This document shows positions 42,901-55,175 of a stretch of 64,000 nt of DNA, piece by piece. The first letter of the stretch is position 1. Every line of letters starts with the position of its first letter. The stretch is from the NCBI GenBank assembly GCA_032718475.1, contig JAUCBJ010008850.1:1-64000 (forward strand). Reading direction: 5' to 3'. A program made the position numbers and the translations under genes. The notes under the pieces were generated by a model. That model saw nothing but the letters and a program-made list of their open reading frames with translations, did no database searches and was not told the origin of the DNA. This stretch comes from Nemertoderma westbladi. Lineage: Eukaryota; Xenacoelomorpha; Nemertodermatida; Nemertodermatidae.

Positions 42901-44390
42901 CTTCACCACCATGGGTGATCTTCCACAGTAAACCCTTCCACTGTGTTTCCTAAAAGAATGCCTGTTCACCACCGTGGGTGATCTTCCACAGTAAATTCTT
43001 CAACCCTGTTTCCTAAAGGAATGCGTGTTCACCAAAAAGGGTGATCTTCCACAGAAAACCCTTCCACTGTTTCCTAAAGGAATGCCTCTTCACCACATGG
43101 GTGATCTTCCACGTAAACCCTTCCACTCTGTTTCATAAAGGAATGCCTCTTCACCACCATGGGTGATCTTCCACAGTAAACCCTTCCACTGTGTTTCCTA
43201 AAAGAATGCCTGTTCACCACCGTGGGTGATCTTCCACAGTAAACTCTTCCACCCTGTTTCCTAAAGGAATGCCTGTTCACCACCCCACCATGGGTGATCT
43301 TCCACAGTAAACCCTTCCACTCTGGTTCCTAATGGAATGCCTGTTCACCACCATGGGTGATCTTCCACAGTAAATTCTTCAACCCTGTTTCCTAAAGGAA
43401 TGCCTGTTCACCAAAAAGGGTGATCTTCCACAGAAAAACCTTCCACTGTTTCCTAAAGGAATGCCTCTTCACCACATGGGTGATCTTCCACGTAAACCCT
43501 TCCACTCTGTTTCATAAAGGAATGCCTCTTCACCACCATGGGTGATCTTCCACAGTAAACCCTTCCACTGTGTTTCCTAAAAGAATGCCTGTTCACCACC
43601 GTGGGTGATCTTCCACAGTAAACTCTTCCACCCTGTTTCCTAAAGGAATGCCTGTTCACCACCCCACCATGGGTGATCTTCCACAGTAAACCCTTCCACT
43701 CTGGTTCCTAATGGAATGCCTGTTCACCACAATGGGTGATCTTCCACAGTAAACCCTTCCACTCTGTTTCCCAAAGAATGCCTGTTCACCACCATGGGTG
43801 ATCTTCCACAGTAAACTCTTCAACCCTGTTTCCTAAAGGAATGCCTGTTCAACATAATGGGTGATCTTCCACAGAAAACCCTTCCACTCTGTTTCCTAAA
43901 GGAATGCCTCTTCACCACCATGGGTGATCTTCCACAGTAAACCCTTCCACACTGTTTCCCAAAGGAATGCCTATTCATCACCACGGGTGATCTTCCACAG
44001 TAAACCCTTCCACTCTGTTTTCTAAAGGAATGCTTCTTCACCACCATGGGTGATCTTCCACAGTAAACCCTTGCACTGCGTTTCCCAAAGGAATGCCTAT
44101 TCATCACCACGGGAGATCTTCCACAGAAAACCCTTCCACTCTGTTTCCTAAAGGAATGCCTCTTCACCACCATGGGTGATCTTCCACAGTAAACCCTTCC
44201 ACACTGTTTCCCAAAGGAATGCATATTCATCACCACGGGTGATCTTCCACAGTAAACCCTTCCACTCTGTTTCCTAAAGGAATGCTTCTTCACCACCATG
44301 GGTGATCTTCCACAGTAAACCCTTCCACTGCGTTTCCCAAAGGAATGCCTGTTCACAACCAAACCATGGGTGATCTTCCACAATAAGCCC
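39915..44390. repeat. 4.5-kb minisatellite of 63-bp units (about 71 copies)
   Basis: The plus-strand unit begins CTGTTCACCACCATGGGTGA and ends CCTAAAGGAATGC. The unit length of 63 bp equals 21 codons, so the minus strand reads long ORFs of repeated VVNRHSFRKQSGRVYCGRSP. The longest is 757 codons at 42718-40445, with shorter ones at 42972-42712, 43283-43074, 43662-43453 and 44383-43820. Units fall in families (CACCATGG, CAAAATGG, CACCGTGG) arranged in higher-order blocks. The block 43074-43283 recurs exactly 379 bp later. Occasional units of irregular length break the frame. No splice sites, promoter or known domain support a gene. Confidence 0.95.
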
Positions 44391-47300
44391 TTTCACGATT
44401 AAAACGTACATCGCCCCTGCCCTGCTGCCATCGCCGACTTAAGATTTGCAGGGACTTCCGCTGCCCGCTGCATTAACGATAAACCTGTGTGTTGTCTAGT
44501 CACCCACGATTTATAAATCGGACTGACAGCCAATTATATTATATACCATTTCCGGCTTCGCAAGGAAACCAACCTAGAGAGCGTTACGCGGCGCGGTTCT
44601 ACAAACGGTAGAAGCGTTTTTAAAAAAAACATATAATAGGATTATTCTATAACGAAATACATCTGGATATTATTATCATTACATAAGTTTGTAAAATCAA
44701 GATAGTTACAATCAAAGGTTAAACATAAAATTATATACTAATAATAACCTACAAATTCCAAACAATATGGGTTATATGACTGGGAAACAAATATACTATC
44801 TACTTGGAATGCAAAGCTTATTCAACGATATCAAACTATATTCCTATTTATTATTAAAAGATAGCGGTTTTTAAATACTAGTCACACCGAGTTATTTATA
44901 TATAAGGCACATATATACGCGTTGCTATGCTAATAATACATTAAATAAATATATAGTGACAATTTCAAAGTAATGCAAAAGGCATATTTTAATTTATTTA
45001 GAGTTTTCGTTCAATTTTAAATACAAGTAACTAAATGCTACGGCGCTAGTTGGAAACTGAGGTGGTATTTTAGATTTACCTTTGACTTTTTACAAAATGA
45101 TTTAAATTTTTCAAGTCACTAATATTACGAAATGTATTATATTTATAAATATGAAACAGAGTTTATTCCACCGTAAATCAAACTGCACTGCAAAATGAAA
45201 TTTAACGAAAGTAACATGAAATTAAATGTTAACATTATTACAGTTACTACACGATATGGGCAAAGGGGGGGAGTTAACTGTTAATTAGAAGATTTTATTA
45301 TCATTATAATATTATGTTGTTACACGTCTACCACCATTCTAAACTATGTAATGTATATATATACTGTACGCATCATATACCAAATCCAGAAGCAAAATAA
45401 AAAATACAGATACATAAACTAATTCGCATATGTTTACGTATATTAAATCGAAACCAGTAAAAGTTGCTTAAAAGGCTGGAAGGCAACCTAATTACAAAAA
45501 ATGGTTTCAAGAAAATTAAAATTTTCTTTATTTATGGAATTGGTGTTTATTAAATCCTTCTATATACCGGTACTATATAATACTTTGCTTCTATGAAAAC
45601 AATTTTTATGAAAACACTAATAAATATTTGCATTAATTTTTTTCATTAAACTCGATTGTGGCAGTTCACTTCACTAATATTGGAACTATATTATAATATA
45701 TATATCTAGATATTTGTAATTAAATACAATTTTCTATGAACCACAAACTTATTTTTATATTTATAGTGAAACTGAATTTAATTGAAAGATTGAATTAGTG
45801 GAAATATATATAATATTATTATATAGATTGATCTTAAGCTCGAAATGATATACGTTTTAAAGAATATTGTATTGTATTAAATTTTCCATAAAACTATCAA
45901 CCAATTACAGTAACGCATACAGCCAGAATGATAATTCATTGAATACCTGCAGCAAACAAAATGGTAACATTATAAGTAGACCTAATTATATGTATTAATT
46001 ATATAAGTAATTATTTACTAATAAGTTAATTAATGATCAGTTTTATACACATATATTCAACATAGTAGGGAGAGGCCATCAATTTAGCCGAAATATATAT
46101 ACCCAGCTGTTGGAGTGAATATAAAGCTATTCACATAAAACCGTATAATTGCGCAAAGATAATTAAATTATGTATTATAGATTGTACCGATGGTGACCTG
46201 GGGAATTATATAGAACTAATAGGCTGAAACAGTAGAGTATTAGCGCTGGTTCAACCCCAGGTGACGTTATTTCTTAACAAAATCGTATTAAATTATCAGA
46301 AATAAAACCCGATACACAATATTGTATTTTTTAATATAGAAACTAAATATTTTTATCATATAGGCGCAATAATTATTCGTGAATACAAATATGTTGAGTA
46401 ACTTTAGATGATTAAGTATAAGTATGTTAGTTGAAACATAAGTTCATAACATATTTATTATATATTACACTGAATGGGCACCAACATTTATGGTATAACT
46501 AAAGGCTACGTTAATCATAATGATAATATAAGACACAAGACAAGGTAAATCTATATTTATAAAAGAAAATGTTAAATATGAATCACAACAAGTTAGATTA
46601 TAGTAATTAGTTAAATTACAATATGATATTAAATCATTGAGTTGCCTAAATTATAATTGAAATATTCTGACTAATTAATTATATTATAATTAAATGTAAA
46701 TATATACACGAATGATACAGATTGATTGCCATTAAGTAAGATGGTTAGCTTTATATGATTGCATCGCGTTAGCAGCAACATTATGATAAAATAAAGTAAA
46801 ATAGAAAGCGTGTAAACTACTTTATTAAACAGGAGTATCGTAATACAAATGGCTTAAACATAGATTGTTGAATTCGGCCAAATTGTACTAATACTGAGAT
46901 TCACACATTATTTAACGGGGAAAAATACTGTATGTGTAGTGTGTACACATACTGGAAACCATATGCTTAGCTGAGATCACACACACACTCAAAGATGTAA
47001 CTGAAGATACAAACAATACCAATTCCAGATAGATATACATTGTATATAGGGTTATCTTGATTGATTGATAAAACCAGAAATAAATATATTCAACAACTAA
47101 TTTTAAAAGTTTAATTTCAGTTAAAGTTACAGCGGACTAACATAAAAATTATAGTATCGGGATGAAAATCTATTGCTTTTTCTTGGATAACCAATATTCA
47201 TATATAGAATGATTGTGATTGTGTTTTTGTGAGAGTAAATTATATACGAAATGTGGCAATTTGTGTTGTTTGTTATGAAAGTTACAGATAGTGCGGTGCG

Positions 47301-47932
47301 GTATATATAAATGTTGTATGTAATGTAAATATTAATTATATTTAAACTACTGTATAGCATAGCTATCATTAGTGGTAACAAAACAAACTGGAAGAAATTA
47401 ACAGAATATTATTACAGGAAGATAAGAGGTTTAATGATTGGGGATATATTTACTTTCGAAAAGGGAAGAAATTTTTAGCACCACACAAAAATTGAAGTAG
47501 ACAAAACACGGTACCGGTATCAACAACAAAATGGGGAAATACGGGTTATATAGGGTTGTAGGGGAACTTTGGGTAAAAATTACATCAAATTATTAAATTT
47601 TGTAACAAATACTGAGCACAGACCTTCAGTCAACCATGTATAGCTGATTGCCACGTTTTTTGCATACAGTTGAAAGATATGTAACTGATGATTCAAAAAT
47701 AATAATCTTCAAAAAATAAATTCCTGTACAATGCATCCTTGAAAAAACAGGGGAATCACGAAAGATATCACTGTTTCTACACAGCAAAACTAATTAATTA
47801 AGCACAATATATATAGGTATCTGGTTATATAATAAAATTATATTACACTGTAAGTTTTAAGAAAAATCTGGCGAATAACAGATCGAGTAGAAGCGGAAGT
47901 TATTTGGCCTCGATGTACATAATCAATGATAA
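44391..47932. other. AT-rich intergenic region
   Basis: 3.5 kb with no exon recognised on either strand. One B-box-like GGTTCAACCCC lies at 46251-46261, within an imperfect inverted repeat with GGTGACCTGGGG at 46191-46202; this may be an old tRNA-derived fragment. The 3' UTR of the minus-strand gene ending at 47933 must extend into the upper end. Confidence 0.45.
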
Positions 47933-50900
47933 TTATTTTAGTTTCGAAGCCAGAAAGAGCTGTTGAGAGAGAGAGAGGGACCAAACTGTGTTTAAAACAT
48001 AGGCACGGTTAGTTTGTCACCAGGGATGGCATGCTGGAATAAATAAATGAAACTAGTTAGTTAGGCTAACATAAATAATAATGACCTTATTAGCAACCAG
48101 TAATGTAGGCTAACTGTAGTAATGCACCCAAGTAATTGTGCACTGAAAGCACCATCTAATGCTACACGGCCCCAACAAAAAAATAACGGCAACCTAGCTC
48201 TAAATTTTTGGTCGGCGAAAATGGAGAAATTCATTAAAACATCATCACATCCGGAAATTCATTAAAACATCATCACATCCGGGAATTCATTGAAACATCA
48301 TCACATCCGGTCTAGCCAGTAGCCACTAGCTAAACAATGTATATATATTAAAGATAAAGTATATATAGAATATAATTAAACCAGTATTATTAGTATTAAA
48401 GAAACTATTAGGCGGCATTCAACTTACAAATTCTCCTAATATTATTGGATGGCCATTTTCAATATTCTCCAATCCTAAAGGAAAGATACGAGATGATGGA
48501 TTTCTCTGGAAATATAAAAGTTGATCTCGGGTATAACTAATTCGCATTTTAGTACCAAATTCGACACGTTTCGTCTGGGGTTCTTCCGACGTTACGTCAC
48601 TAGAAGTGGAAACGTCAAGTGAGAACTGGCCAGAACTAACCGGCATTACGAAATCCAAAACAGATTGGATTGATATCAATGTTTCATCGTCAGCTGGATC
48701 GGCATCGCTGCAGACGAGAGATGACACTTTGGAGGGTTCAATCTCTGCCAGGGACGTCACTTTGAAGGGTTGGGCGGGTTTAAACTCCACCGCGATCGGA
48801 TTGAGTATCGATGCGGAGACAACAAGCACGTCCATCTCGCTGGCAATCTCCTCTGGCGAAATGTAACAAGAGTTAAGTTTACCCGAAGCCGGGGGAGTTT
48901 CATTAGGGTTAACACGCGAAGGGGGTTGGTGAATATCGAGAGGTGAAGTATCCAGGGGTGAAGTGGGAGGGTAAACAGGAGATGTTGGAAAATCATCCAA
49001 TATTTTATGAAGCGGAGATATTATAACGCCAGCATTGGTTGGAACAACAGAGAACTCATTTATAACTGAAGTGTTATAGGGTTGATCTAGATGAAGGCAG
49101 TTCGTTGTCTGGCTGTTGTTACAATCTGTGATATCAGATAAAATATCTCTTTTGTTCAAAGAGATTTCTTCATTGCCGAGAGGCAATTTGTAAGTTACTG
49201 GGGGTAGAAACTTACAATCGGTAAGTTGAGGAGAATTATTTTCTTTATTTTCCTCTACATGTCCAATTACTAAGTTTTCTTTCTCTTTCACTATTGGTGC
49301 TTTGACGACTTCTTTGCAATAATAATTTGCAACATTATCTAACTGATGTAAACCAGCGGTGGAACTGGGATTTACAAACTTTTCCCCGATTGTATTAACA
49401 TCAGCACTGCCCGAGGAAATAGCAATGCCGCTACAACCTAAAAAAGGCACCGCAGAAGCCAACGGTGTGTTCCTCTCGCTATCTAGATTGCCCGTGGAGC
49501 CGCCACTACTGCTGTTAGAGAACGCCTTCAGGGTCATTTGGAAGGAACCATTGAGATCGTCAACATTCACATTTAAGGGTTGTTTTATTTCAGCACATTT
49601 CACGTTAGTTTCAGCAGGAGAACTGAAAGGAGAAACTCCCAAATGTTCTATCGATGTCGGAAGATTCTTCAACATCTCCTCTATGGAATTATCTAACTCT
49701 AACTCACCACTGTCGCGATTTCTTTCGGGTGGACCTTGAGGGTAAAGTTTATTCGCTTTCCCGAAGTCCCATTGACTAATTGTTGTTCTTGGCATCACCC
49801 CTGCATTAGATGGCACTTTAGCATTCGAACTATTAGAACCCATGCCTGGGACTCCTTTACCAATTTCATTGGATCTGTTGCTGTGAATATCACGAGAGAG
49901 ATAATTGGCATCAGAAGTTGGATTGAGAAAGTTAGAGAAATTCACTGCTGATGAGGAAGGTCTATAATTAATGGAATTTGGATGTGAAGTGTCGTCACCC
50001 AAACTGAAGGTATTACTAACACAACTGAAGGGCGCAGTGACACTTGAAGGCAAAAAGTTATTGGTTACTTTATGTCCGTCAAATGTATTATAAGGGACTT
50101 GGAAATCTGGATCTCCTGTTTGTTGGCCCAAACTTTGCATTCCTTGTGGTTCCGGGTTGAATCGAGGCATTTCGAATGGCCTCGATAAAGAGTTCCCTCC
50201 AACCATGTTGGAGGGAGGAAGAGGCATATCGGGGCGACTATTGAATAAAGGTTGCTGTTTTAGGGGAGCGAAACCAGGTTGATTTGGGGGGAATTGAGGA
50301 GGGAGCTGTTGGGAATAACCTTGTGGCGTCTGTAGAAGGCCAGCGGAAGAAGCATTGCGAGAAGAATTCGGATCGATATTTGGCGGAACAAAAGGTAATT
50401 GCGGTGGTTGATTAATCCAGGGAGGGGGAAATTGTCCAAAATGTGAGAGATTAGGTGGTCTAGGATTAGGAGCAGTTCCCTGAATCGGGAATGCGTTCAT
50501 GGGATATTGCCCACGTGGCAACCCAAGGTGATCCTGATTGAAAACCCCTCGTCTACAATCCGCCCGCCATTCTGTTTGTATTAGATTCGAGTATCCTGCA
50601 TTATGCTGGTTGTCGAAGAATTGTTTAGCCAACATTTGATCTTGATGCTGCTGCTGTTGATACTTTGCCAGATGAGGCAAGCCCGGGTCGGCAATGTCAA
50701 ACGGGGGATGTAGAGGAGGATTTGGGAAATATGGGTTAATTCCCATACCTTGAGCACGAAGTTGTCGGAACATATGATCTTGCTGGGCTAATAATTCTCT
50801 TGGTATTCCACTAATTCCAGGTTGATTAAATCTCGACATTCCGTACGTGTAGCCGCTGTTATGCTGACCCTGTGTGCTGTCGCTGTGGAGATAATTCCTC

Positions 50901-52138
50901 GGTGCCGTTTTGTTGTCCGCACGATCGTCATTAACATTCCAATGAGTGATAGTTGGAAACTCTTGTTCTTTAGGTTTTCCACCAAAGTGATTGACAACAG
51001 GAAAATCATCTTTATTTTGCGATGCATTTGTGGCGGCATTTATAAAAGCACCCACGGCATGGGGGTGTATACCTCTCTGCAACATAGCTAAAGCAATGTT
51101 ATTAACTTGATCCTTTGTTGGCTGAAGGAATTTCTTATGAGGTTGTTTAAGAATCGAATTAGCCTCTTTAATCAAGTTATCCATACTGGAACTTTTGAAG
51201 AGTTTCCCCGGGGAAGGTGGTATTGGGATGCGATGGTCAAATCGTGTGGGGGAACCAGGGCGTGATGATGACTTTGGTCTGGCACCGACAGCTTTAGAAG
51301 GGCTAGCACCCATCATTGATATACCAGATGGGTGGTATGAACCTGTCAGTCTATCTTTGACAGATTTATGACCGCTAAATAAGTCAAATGACTTATAGCT
51401 ACTCTCCTCATTCATCTTAGGAATCTTCACAGAATGATCTCTAAAATCATTTTTACTCCAAGGTGAATCTTCATTACTGGGATCAACATATGAACCCTGC
51501 CCAGCAAGTATTTTCACCTTTATATCACCATAATATTCATGTTTAACCATAACTCCAGATTCAGGTGTGTTAAGATTGCTAGTAATGGTTTCTGGGTGAT
51601 GTATATCCATGATATTCTTCTGAAATGCGACAGCATCTTGATTAGCAAAGTGAGAATTTGCTGAAAGAGATTCAGCATTCCAGAATCCCATTCTTGCAGG
51701 TTTACCCAGTGACATTGGAGGAGGTTGTGAGAAGTCTGGGGAATTGTCAACAGACATTGGAGGTGGACATACAAACTTGGATGGCACTGGACCCAAACCC
51801 ATTATATAATCGCCCATAATATTTGCAGGACCAACAGTGCAATTACTGGCAAATAAACCTGCGGATGAAGGATCAGGTGCCATTGGAATATAATTTGTAG
51901 TTGCTGCACTCATGGTAATGTTCCTATTGACATCAAGACCTTCAATAAACTTATTGTGGTGACTGACATTGTTTTCCATAGATACTGACAAACTTTTGGG
52001 ACCAAAGACATTGCTAATAATATTATTATTCACACCAGGTGACTCCTTAATAGTGAATGTCGGAGTTGTAGACATTCTAGGCCGTTCAAGACTATGCGAT
52101 AGCTCTGGTGGCAAAATTATGAACCGTGTATTATAATC
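47933..52138 (-). CDS. Large disordered protein with C-terminal eIF4E-binding-type motif
   Basis: A huge exon, open from about 52138 to 48428 on the minus strand, encodes about 1230 residues rich in Asn, Pro, Ser, Gln and Gly, with no folded domain. It ends in GAATTT followed by a GTAAGT donor (48427). A phase-compatible terminal exon is at 47959-47933, after a strong acceptor (CTCTCTCTCTCTCAACAG), adding LFLASKLK and TAA. Near the C-terminus MRISYTRDQLLYFQ matches the YxxxxL-hydrophobic motif with which eIF4G, 4E-BPs and 4E-T bind eIF4E, followed by NPSS...P and GHPIIL. The small vertebrate protein C8orf88 has, from memory, a similar Y.RD.LL...HPI.L ending. So this may be a translational regulator, which is inference. 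The start is uncertain: the first ATG in frame is at 52075, and an acceptor near 52138 or 52104 could join an upstream exon. Confidence 0.7.
48226..48309. repeat. 28-bp tandem repeat, 3 copies, in the terminal intron
   Basis: Three copies of a 28-bp unit containing ATCATCACATCCGG lie in the 467-bp intron between the large exon and the predicted last exon. Too short to say more. Confidence 0.9.
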
Positions 52139-52399
52139 TTCAACATGCAGTGAATTTGTGGATTGTTTATATATAGATATGTTACATCATTATCCAGTTA
52201 TCTAAACACTTTGCAGCTTTGAATAGGATTTGATTGAGAAGGCCAGTCCGAGCAAAGTCGAGTAATAGTCCTGAAATAGCCACTGTCTGGCTGTCAGGAT
52301 TCAGTTTGCTGCAGCTATTTGCATCTCAAATTAAAATACACCACCTCCCTTAATACAACAACCATTTATAGGGGGTCGGAGCCCCCACCCACCCACAAT
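52139..52399. other. Region upstream of the large disordered-protein exon
   Basis: Could contain the promoter or an upstream intron of the minus-strand gene. An octamer ATGCAAAT (minus strand) is present at about 52324-52317. No coding exon seen. Confidence 0.35.
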
Positions 52400-52755
52400 A
52401 CATTAGAGACAGCCTAACTGATCTGCCACAACCAAGTAAAACGAACTCCAAAATGCTTATTTAGTAGGCCTAATACGGCAATCGAAACCCTAGACAATAA
52501 GTATCTTAAACCCCCCAACCCTATCTGGAAGTCCGATTTTGAGCACGAAGAGCTCAAAATGGCTTAAATGTGATTTCAGGGTTCCAATTACCGGAAGGGT
52601 TAGCACGAGGGTTCCAGGTAGGGTTGGGGTTTAAGATGCTTTTTGACTAGGGTTTCGTCTACAGGGCAACCCTAACCTTTTGAATAAAAAAAGAGAATAG
52701 GGCCTACTCGAGAAAATGTAGAGTTGTGGCAGATCTGTTAGGCTGTCTTTAATGT
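52400..52755. mobile_element. Hairpin MITE with about 33-bp terminal inverted repeats
   Basis: Left end ACATTAGAGACAGCC with CTAACTGATCTGCCACAAC, and right end its near-perfect reverse complement finishing GGCTGTCTTTAATGT. Inside, CGAAACCCTAG...TTAAACCCCCCAACCCTA is again mirrored by TAGGGTTGGGGTTTAAG...CTAGGGTTTCG, so almost the whole 356 bp can fold on itself. A related palindrome with GGTGGCAGATC/GATCTGCCACC stands at about 59738-59760. Confidence 0.8.
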
Positions 52756-53861
52756 TTTCTTGGAGCCCCCCCCCCCCTAATTATTGTCAAATTTAAATAA
52801 AATGCTATGAAATTTGGTATGATGATAGATCGACACCTTTTCTTACTGCTGAGTGCTGGCTGGCCGGACTCTCTTCTATTTCTCAGTTTTTTCAATTCCA
52901 AAAGCCCTTTAAAAATGTTTATTTAGCAATGTTTAAAGACCTCAGCAGACTTTATTTTTCGTTATTGGAATAGACGGTAATCTGGATATTATTAGAACCG
53001 CCTTTATATGCAGATTCCATATCAGAAAACCGTTTTAAATTTAAGCAAAAAATGGCAAAGATAATATCAAAATACTAATGTGCAAATTTTGAGATGCAAA
53101 TCGCTTATACCGGTAATTCTAATCTTTTTTTTGACTTTATTCTAAAATATTAATTAGGCCTACTACTGTACTAATGGGTCCTACGAATTATTCCCACCCA
53201 AAAAAACACAAAAATACACAAAAAAGCATTTTTTTTCGAATATTCATTACCAGGCCTACCACCTACCAGCCTACTGTACTGTATCATACCACTATGTATG
53301 AAAAGACCGGTCCTACTAAAAACCGCAATTTACCGCAACTTACAACTTACCGCAACTAACCGCAATTTACCGCAACTAGTTGTTATTTTCAAGCAGCTGC
53401 ATGGTCTAGTGGCGAAATTCCTAGGCTTCAAATTAAGAGGCCCCTGCAGCTGCAGCCCTGTTCGATCCCTTGCTGCCTTGACCGTGTAGCACTGTTTTCT
53501 GTTTGTGTAGTGTTTTAAAAACGGTCCTACGAATTAACCCAAACCCAAATAGGCCTAGGCCTACCCCGAAATACTTGTTTTTCACTCGTTTATTGTTTTG
53601 GTTAGAAAAACTTAGACAAACATTACAGCAAAATCTGAGTATAATAATAGAATTAGGGTGTAAAGTGGGACATCCGTGTCCGGGGTAAAGTGGGACACCA
53701 TTTTTTTTTAATGACCAATATGTAGAGTTACACAAATACTGGAAATGAACCATTCTTAATAGTAAACCTATTTCTATACAATTCCGCACAGAGATTTACA
53801 GTTTTACTTTCAATTAAGGCACCAACTATGTATTATTTTTAGCACATAATGTTTATTGGAC
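52756..53861. other. Repeat-rich spacer
   Basis: Contains the word GGTCCTACGAATTA at about 53177 and 53523 (again at 59285), with CCCAAAAAAACAC-type tails, ACCGCAA repeats at 53322-53382, a tRNA-like stretch and GGGTAAAGTGGGACACC at about 53682-53698, which looks like one end of a lost TIR element. No gene recognised. Confidence 0.5.
53391..53480 (+). repeat. Degenerate tRNA-like sequence (SINE-like)
   Basis: TGGTCTAGTGGCGA resembles the A box of Glu/Gly-type tRNAs, and TGTTCGATCCC the B box. GCAGC at the start can pair with GCTGC at the end, and a GCAGCTGCA/TGCAGCTGC inverted repeat lies within. The anticodon arm is poor, so this is a fossil or SINE head. Confidence 0.45.
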
Positions 53862-54339
53862 TAGGGTAAGGTACCCCAATTCCGGACATTGCAAATTCCG
53901 GACAACCTACTCAAATTCCGGACAAACCACTTATTCAACACAAATTTGTACCACGAAAATTAAGAATTCTGCGGTTTTTCTGTAACGTGTCTGTCTGTCT
54001 GTACTCTGTACTGCATTGCATTACTTTTATTACTGAATTGATTAGTAGATTAGGCCTAAATGTGTAAAGGGCCCTCAGAATAGGCGATAGTCAGTTACAT
54101 AAGTCCTGACTTTTGCTATACAGCTATTGCTATACTATCGTATTCGTAATACTGTAATATAATACAGTAATAGGCCTATTTGAATTTGCTCTAATCTGCT
54201 AATTATTTTATACTATAATTGCTCTAATTTTCTCGATTTATAATATCTGATTAACCCTACACAATAGTCAATAGGCCTACCTATTTAAATTCGATCAATA
54301 TCATTTTGTATTCAATATCATTTAGCAGTTTGTGATACA

Positions 54340-54954
54340 TTGGATGATACTTTTATACTACCTGATTTAATTGAATTAGAAGTCGAAAATGAACAAAATA
54401 TTTATACGCCTACTTGCAGTTCACCACGCAGCCCAAGTACAAATGTAACACAAAGTGATACTTCATTGGTATCATCCGCATCCCAGGCTTCTACATCATC
54501 TATCTTATCACCTCACTCAGCAATGCGTCATGCTATACTAAGAGCCATTAGACCCGTGGCCTCTAAAGATACAAAATTTGCGATAGATAATGCGAAACGA
54601 AAGAGGACAAGAGTGCAGAAGAAGCAGGGGGAAGTGTTAACATCTGATGTAGCACTTCATCGTCTAAATGAGGAACTCAAAGCACGGGAAGATAAAAAGA
54701 AAAGTAAGAAGAATAATCCTAAGGTTGCAAAGTCCAAGTCAAAGACAACCACCCAGATTTCCACTACGAATACCAATGCGAATGAGATTGATCTTTCTAT
54801 ATGCTATGCTTGTATGGAGGTGGAACCACCAATCAAGGAAGATCTTGAAGATGATAATGTGAGTTGGGTGGCTTGCGATTCCTGTAACCGCTGGTATCAT
54901 GAGTCCTGCCTTGATGATATAACTGACCCCTGCCTATTTTGTTCAATTGAATAA
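54340..54954 (+). CDS. C-terminal exon of pogo-like transposase with PHD finger
   Basis: About 204 codons ending in TAA. The frame is open upstream of 54340 and there is no natural ATG start, so it is a 3' exon; TTTAGCAG just upstream could be the acceptor. The N-terminal half is acidic and Ser/Thr-rich, then basic (NAKRKRTRVQKKQGEVLTSD). The end is a C4HC3 PHD finger: CYAC, WVACDSCNRWYHESC, CLFC. In pogo/Tigger-like transposases such a finger follows the DDE domain. The catalytic part is missing from the element, so this is a remnant. It could alternatively have been co-opted, but nothing shows that. Confidence 0.65.
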   Translation: MDDTFILPDLIELEVENEQNIYTPTCSSPRSPSTNVTQSDTSLVSSASQASTSSILSPHSAMRHAILRAIRPVASKDTKFAIDNAKRKRTRVQKKQGEVLTSDVALHRLNEELKAREDKKKSKKNNPKVAKSKSKTTTQISTTNTNANEIDLSICYACMEVEPPIKEDLEDDNVSWVACDSCNRWYHESCLDDITDPCLFCSIE

Positions 54955-55175
54955 ATATTTAGCTCAGTGCGATCCTGTTACCGTTGGAACCCCAGGTTGG
55001 GCCTTCCGGGTCTATGATGGGGATCCTCGCCTGTCTCATCATCGAGGTCGTACAGAGTTGGCTGGTTCTGTCAGTTTGCTGCATCCGTGGCTCATCTTGC
55101 TTAAACTGCTTTGCATCCTCGGTTTCTTCCCCATGATATATTCCCATATTAAATTTAATATGGTTAGGAAATAGT

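Noticed and set aside
53640-53710. GGGTAAAGTGGGACA terminal repeat of a DNA transposon
   Set aside because: Only one end is visible; no matching inverted partner in the neighbourhood.
54340-54954. Host PHD-finger gene
   Set aside because: It lies between TIRs with TA duplications and has the layout of a transposase C-terminus; no host exons were found around it.
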